DNA of 64,000 bases from NCBI RefSeq assembly GCF_001280005.1, contig NZ_LGDW01000455.1:49085-113084 (forward strand), read 5' to 3'. The number at the start of each line of letters is the position of its first letter. Position 1 is the stretch's first letter. The stretch is from Streptomyces sp. NRRL WC-3618. GTDB taxonomy: Bacteria; Actinomycetota; Actinomycetes; Streptomycetales; Streptomycetaceae. Of the stretch, positions 60,514 through 64,000 are shown piece by piece. The notes beneath the pieces are model-generated. The model saw only the letters and a list, made by a program, of their open reading frames with translations, searched no databases and was not told the DNA's origin. Both the position numbers and the translations under genes were made by a program.

Positions 60514-60556
60514 CAGTGGCGCCGGTGCCCCGTCACACGGGTCACCGGCGCCACTG
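60514..60556 (-). terminator. Long hairpin after the small exported-peptide gene
   Basis: CAGTGGCGCCGGTG (60514-60527) pairs perfectly with 60543-60556; inner CCCG/CGGG extends it. It starts 17 bases after the stop at 60574. Confidence 0.85.
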
Positions 60557-60573
60557 CGACAACTTCCGCCTCG

Positions 60574-60777
60574 TCAGCGGTTGGTGCTTGGGCCCCCCAG
60601 CGCGTTCTCGTCCACGGCCATGCTGTCGCTGGCGACGGTGTGGTCGAGGGCGCTGAGCGTGTCGTCCACGTTCAGATCCCCGAGGGCGTCGGCCCCGAGA
60701 CCGTGGGAAGGGGTGATCGCCGCGACGACGAACCCGGTGGCGAGGGAGGCGATGGCGAGCATGCTGCGCTTCTTCAT
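60574..60777 (-). CDS. Small exported peptide, unknown
   Basis: The protein has 67 residues. KKRSMLAIASLATGFVVAAI is a clear signal peptide; the mature part (about 40 residues) is acidic and Asp/Ala/Leu-rich (GDLNVDDTLSALDHTVASD), with no Cys. Likely a secreted cell-surface peptide. ATG 60777 has only a weak GAG-containing site upstream. The gene is enclosed by a strong terminator. Confidence 0.78.
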   Translation of the reverse strand: MKKRSMLAIASLATGFVVAAITPSHGLGADALGDLNVDDTLSALDHTVASDSMAVDENALGGPSTNR

Positions 60778-61055
60778 GCCCGGCTCAACTGCCGAACCGG
60801 GGCGGGGGTCACGCCCAAGGGACGGCTTCGTCGTACTGCTACACCGGACAGACGTCCGCCCGTCGTGTCAGATTCACGGCTCCCGTGCCTCCCGCTCCTG
60901 AAACACCGTCCACGGACCACAGCAGCGACCGCGTGCCGACAGCCGGGGCAGCAGCCAACACGACGTGTCACGGCGCGACCCGGCCGCCTGGCAAGGCCGG
61001 GTCCCCGCACCGCGACCGCTGCCAGGAGGCCGGTGAGCAACTGGTCCGCGGGACC

Positions 61056-62012
61056 TCAGACACCCGCCTCAGCCGTGTCGTCCGCCCAACGCGTCAGCGC
61101 CGCCGCTGCCGCGCCGACCAGGCCCGCGTCCGTGCCCATCTGCGCCGGTACGATCTCCAGGCGGTGGACGAACGACAGGGTCGCGTACGTCTTCAGCGCC
61201 GCGCGCAGGGGCGTGAACAGGATGTCGCCGGCGTTGCCCACGCCGCCGCCGATCACGGCGACGTCGATCTCGACGAGGGTCGCGGTGGCGGCGATGCCGG
61301 CCGCGAGCGCCTGGGCCGCGCGTTCGAAGGAGGCGACAGCGACCGGATCACCGGAGCGCGCCGCCTCGGCGACCGCGGCGGCCGAGGTGTCGCCGCCGGG
61401 GCCCGGCTGCCAGCCGTTCGCCAGTGCGCGGCGCGCGATGTTGGGGCCGCTGGCGATGCGCTCCACGCAGCCACGGGAGCCGCAGGCGCAGGGGTCGCCG
61501 TCGAGTTCGACGCTGATGTGCCCGATGTGGCCCGCGTTGCCGGTGGGGCCGGGGTGCAGTCGCCCGTTGAGGACCAGGCCGCCGCCGACCCCGGTCGAGA
61601 CGACCATGCACAGCGCGTTGTCGTGGCCTCGGGCGGCGCCCTGCCAGTGTTCGGCCGCCGTGATCGCCACGCCGTCGCCGATCAGTTCGGCGGGCAGGCC
61701 ACCGGTCGCGGCGCGGACCCGTCCGACGAGCGGAAAGCCGCGCCAACCGGGCACGTTCACCGGGCTCACCGTGCCCGCGGAGGCGTCCACCGGACCCGCG
61801 CTGCCGATGCCGACGGCTCTCGCACGTCTCCACAGCGAGGAGCCGGTCAGCTCCCCGAGGACCTCCTCGACAGCCCGCATCACGGTTTCCCCGTCCTCCC
61901 GCGCGGGCGTCGGGCGCTGTGCGCGCAACAGGATCCCGCCGAGGCCGTCCACCAGTGCTCCGGCGATCTTGGTGCCGCCGATGTCGAGCGCTGCCACGAG
62001 GTCGGTGTGCAT
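61056..62012 (-). CDS. ROK-family sugar kinase
   Basis: The protein has 318 residues. ATP-binding DIGGTKIAGALVDG (10-23), the catalytic segment GVGGGLVLNGRL, and zinc site GHIGHISVELDG followed by CACGSRGCVE. It phosphorylates glucose, N-acetylglucosamine/mannosamine or a related hexose; the sequence does not fix which. ATG 62012, divergent from a LacI regulator with a GACAACGTTGTC operator between, implying repression by that LacI protein. Confidence 0.93.
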   Translation of the reverse strand: MHTDLVAALDIGGTKIAGALVDGLGGILLRAQRPTPAREDGETVMRAVEEVLGELTGSSLWRRARAVGIGSAGPVDASAGTVSPVNVPGWRGFPLVGRVRAATGGLPAELIGDGVAITAAEHWQGAARGHDNALCMVVSTGVGGGLVLNGRLHPGPTGNAGHIGHISVELDGDPCACGSRGCVERIASGPNIARRALANGWQPGPGGDTSAAAVAEAARSGDPVAVASFERAAQALAAGIAATATLVEIDVAVIGGGVGNAGDILFTPLRAALKTYATLSFVHRLEIVPAQMGTDAGLVGAAAAALTRWADDTAEAGV

Positions 62013-62113
62013 CAGTGTCGGATCTCCCTGTCAACCATGGCGAATAGGGGCGGGCCGGTCTGATGGTGGGGGGCGCAGGCCGGAGTTGGTGGGGGACAGT
62101 GTCCCCTGCACCT

Positions 62114-62125
62114 GACAACGTTGTC
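62114..62125. promoter_or_regulatory. LacI-type operator between the ROK kinase and LacI genes
   Basis: GACAACGTTGTC is a perfect 12-bp palindrome with a CG centre, typical of LacI-family sites in actinobacteria. It lies 102 bp from the ROK kinase start and 138 bp before the LacI start. Confidence 0.75.
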
Positions 62126-62262
62126 CAGGCTCTATGCTCGATCCGACATCCTCATATACAACAAGGGACGACGCATCCCCCGGACGCACCATGGTCCGCA
62201 GGCACCAGTGGATCGCCGTGGACCGCCGTCGTCCCGTCGACGACAGGACAGGACAGCGCATC

Positions 62263-63300
62263 GTGGCCGACACCGCCCGCCGCCCGGAGAACCGCTACGG
62301 CAACCGTCCGACCATGAAGGACGTGGCCGCGCGCGCCGGGGTCGGGCTGAAGACGGTCTCGCGTGTCGTCAACAGCGAACCCGGGGTCACGCCGGAGACC
62401 GAGCGCCGAGTCCAGGAGGCCATCGACGCGCTGGGATTCCGCCGCAACGACAGCGCACGGGTGCTGCGCAAGGGCAGTACGGCGAGCATCGGCCTCGTCC
62501 TGGAGGACCTCGCCGACCCGTTCTACGGCCCCCTGAGCCGGGCGGTCGAGGAGATCGCCCGGGCGCACGGCGCGCTGCTGATCAACGGGTCGAGCGCCGA
62601 GGACCCGGACCGCGAGCAGGAGCTGGTACTGGCGCTGTGCGCGCGGCGCGTGGACGGGCTGGTGATCATTCCGGCCGGTGACGACCACCGCTATCTGGAG
62701 CCCGAGTTGAAGGCGGGCGTCGCCACGGTGTTCGTGGACCGGCCGGCCGGTCAGATCGACGCCGATGTGGTCCTGTCGGACAGTTTCGGCGGCGCACGCG
62801 ACGGTGTGGCCCATCTGATCGCGCACGGACACCGCCGGATCGGCTTCATCGGCGACATGCCCCGCATCCACACCGCAGCCGAGCGGCTGCGCGGCTACCG
62901 CGCCGCGATGGAGGACGCCGGCATACCGGTCGAGGACGAGTGGATGTCCCTCGGCGTCACCGACCCGGAGCGGGTGCGCCGCGCGGCCGAGGAGATGCTC
63001 GTCGGGCCGTCTCCGGTCACGGCGATCTTCGCGGGCAACAACCGGGTGACGGTCACGGTCGTCCGGGTCCTCGCCGAACATCGCCGTGCGGTCGCCCTCG
63101 TGGGCTTCGACGACTTCGAACTCGCCGATCTGCTCCAGCCGGGCGTCACCGTCGTCGCCCAGGACTCGGCCCAGCTCGGCCGTACGGCCGCCGAACGACT
63201 CTTCCGTCAGCTGGACGGCACTCTGCTCACTCCGGAACGCATCGAACTCCCGACCCGCCTGATCACCCGGGGCTCGGGGGAACTGCCGCCGGCGGACTGA
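62263..63300 (+). CDS. LacI-family transcriptional regulator
   Basis: The protein has 345 residues. LacI helix-turn-helix and hinge at about 18-65 (TMKDVAARAGVGLKTVSRVV, then NSEPGVTPETERRVQ), followed by a periplasmic-binding-like sugar domain (IGLVLEDLADPFYG, HRRIGFIGDMPRIHTAAERL). Start GTG 62263 is chosen since earlier in-frame codons lack family sequence, with AGGACA 9 bases upstream. Divergent from the ROK kinase. Confidence 0.92.
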   Translation: MADTARRPENRYGNRPTMKDVAARAGVGLKTVSRVVNSEPGVTPETERRVQEAIDALGFRRNDSARVLRKGSTASIGLVLEDLADPFYGPLSRAVEEIARAHGALLINGSSAEDPDREQELVLALCARRVDGLVIIPAGDDHRYLEPELKAGVATVFVDRPAGQIDADVVLSDSFGGARDGVAHLIAHGHRRIGFIGDMPRIHTAAERLRGYRAAMEDAGIPVEDEWMSLGVTDPERVRRAAEEMLVGPSPVTAIFAGNNRVTVTVVRVLAEHRRAVALVGFDDFELADLLQPGVTVVAQDSAQLGRTAAERLFRQLDGTLLTPERIELPTRLITRGSGELPPAD

Positions 63301-63585
63301 CGGTCCGGGATCCTGGACGGGCCTTGGTTCAACGTCCCCGGGAACGTACGGGAGTTGTTCGCCACGTGGCTCGACGCCAGCCAGGGAGCGCCGGCGCCGA
63401 CAGGCCCGTACGACCGTGCCCGGCCGCTCCCTCCCCCGAGGTGGGCGTCGAGCCGATCCGCGCGGAGGGCGGGGAGAACAGCAACCGCTCCCCGAACTCC
63501 TCGACGGATCATCGCAGTTGAGGAACCTGTTCGGCGCCGCACCCGAGGAGTTCCGTCCGTCCCGTCCGGAGCCGTGCCGGCGGGC

Positions 63586-64000
63586 TCAGCACACCGGGAG
63601 TCCGGGCACCGGGGTGTCGTTGTCGCCGCCCTTGAGGTAGACGTCGCTGACGTAGACACCGGCGTTGCCGCTGTCGTCGTCGGTCTTCGCCCACCAGACG
63701 TTCGTCCACTTGCCGTATGTCTCGCGCCGGCCCAGGTTCTGCTGGCAGTAGAAGTAGTTGGTGCCCGAGTTGAGGACGCCGACCTCGGTGCCGGAGGCGG
63801 TGTACGACTTCGCGGTGCGCCAGACCGTGCAGTTGTACTTGCCGTCGCCTGTCGACTCGCACGCCGGGTCGGAGGCGGGGGCGGAAGTGGGGGTGGGTGT
63901 GGGAGTCGCGGCGCCGCCTGTACTGCTCCCGCCGGTGGTGCCCGTCGCGCCCGTTCCGCCGGTCGTCCCCCTTCCCGCGTCGCCGGCGGTGGCGCCGCCC
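63586..64000 (-). CDS. C-terminal part of a secreted or anchored protein (5' end outside window)
   Basis: 138 codons are visible. A Thr/Gly/Ala-rich linker (about the first 35 residues: GTTGGTGATGTTGG) and a Pro/Thr stretch (TPTPTPTSAPAS) lead into a beta-rich, Trp/Tyr-rich domain with four cysteines (DPACES, YNCTVW, FYCQQN and the terminal VC), which could form two disulfides. The linker plus cysteine pattern indicates an extracytoplasmic domain, perhaps of a kinase-like or surface protein. Family not recognised. Stop is TGA at 63586-63588. Confidence 0.75.
   Translation of the reverse strand, partial: GGATAGDAGRGTTGGTGATGTTGGSSTGGAATPTPTPTSAPASDPACESTGDGKYNCTVWRTAKSYTASGTEVGVLNSGTNYFYCQQNLGRRETYGKWTNVWWAKTDDDSGNAGVYVSDVYLKGGDNDTPVPGLPVC

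Noticed and set aside
1..64000. CRISPR array, tRNA or rRNA genes, insertion sequences, prophage or attachment sites
   Set aside because: No regularly spaced direct repeats, cloverleaf-like sequences, transposase or integrase motifs were seen.

Overview
The window is a chromosomal stretch of a high-GC actinomycete, almost certainly Streptomyces. Base composition is above 70% G+C, with strong third-position GC bias. GTG/TTG starts and 4-bp stop/start overlaps are common. Several products are typical of the genus: a mycothiol-dependent isomerase-like enzyme, a deazaflavin (F420)-type oxidoreductase, SpoVK-like and TerD-like proteins, DUF6643- and DUF6332-like proteins, two CrcB proteins flanking a DUF190 protein, and MptB-type mannosyltransferases. 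I see no rRNA, tRNA, CRISPR array, insertion sequence, phage gene or attachment site. This looks like ordinary chromosomal backbone with dense regulation, not an island.

Layout. 0-5 kb: 3' end of a Rho-family factor, a D-Ala-D-Ala carboxypeptidase, and two polyprenol-dependent mannosyltransferases. 5.1-10.9 kb: a five-gene minus-strand operon (FadR-type regulator, asparagine permease, asparaginase, aspartate ammonia-lyase, glutaminase) that would take Asn and Gln to fumarate and ammonia and ends at a strong hairpin. 10.9-11.7 kb: no credible gene. 11.7-15.6 kb: uppP, a crcB/DUF190/crcB fluoride operon with a structured leader, an ArsR-like and a MarR regulator, and an SseB-like gene. 15.8-24.6 kb: cytosolic GH29 fucosidase, NUDIX, Lnt, a decayed O-antigen-ligase-like gene, PH-domain protein, racemase, GT2, TerD and DUF6643-like genes. 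24.6-34.2 kb: MOSC protein, a beta-helix/AAA+ fusion, a large membrane hydrolase, a DeoR regulator with an upstream small ORF, and a cysteine desulfhydrase-like enzyme. 34.4-40.8 kb: anti-sigma-type ATPase, a SHOCT/ABC-ATPase/FtsX export operon, ROK regulator, AlkB. 40.8-46.2 kb: RlmG-like methyltransferase and an amino-sugar-type cluster (AgaS-like, aldolase, AraC, DeoR, RpiB-like). 46.2-53.3 kb: Tat-exported propeller-amidohydrolase, alpha/beta hydrolase, MDMPI enzyme, DHA2 drug exporter. 53.3-64 kb: a two-component system, TetR plus deazaflavin oxidoreductase, geranylgeranyl-reductase-like enzyme, M20 dipeptidase, kinase-NUDIX fusion, small exported peptide, ROK kinase/LacI pair, and a truncated secreted or anchored protein.

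How the parts may connect. Two pairs of distant promoters share rare motifs. ATGCAT-NN-GCAT occurs once before the MarR gene (14.7 kb) and twice before the drug exporter (51.4 kb). A GTAC-flanked TCCCCGGGGA-type palindrome precedes both the two-component operon (55.2 kb) and the SHOCT/ABC operon (38.8 kb). These suggest two trans-acting circuits: MarR controlling an exporter, and a response regulator controlling itself and an ABC system. Other local operators are clear palindromes: fadR start, TetR/oxidoreductase, and LacI/ROK. The most unusual candidates are the compact crcB leader, the TTG-started small ORF coupled to deoR, and the beta-helix/AAA+ fusion.
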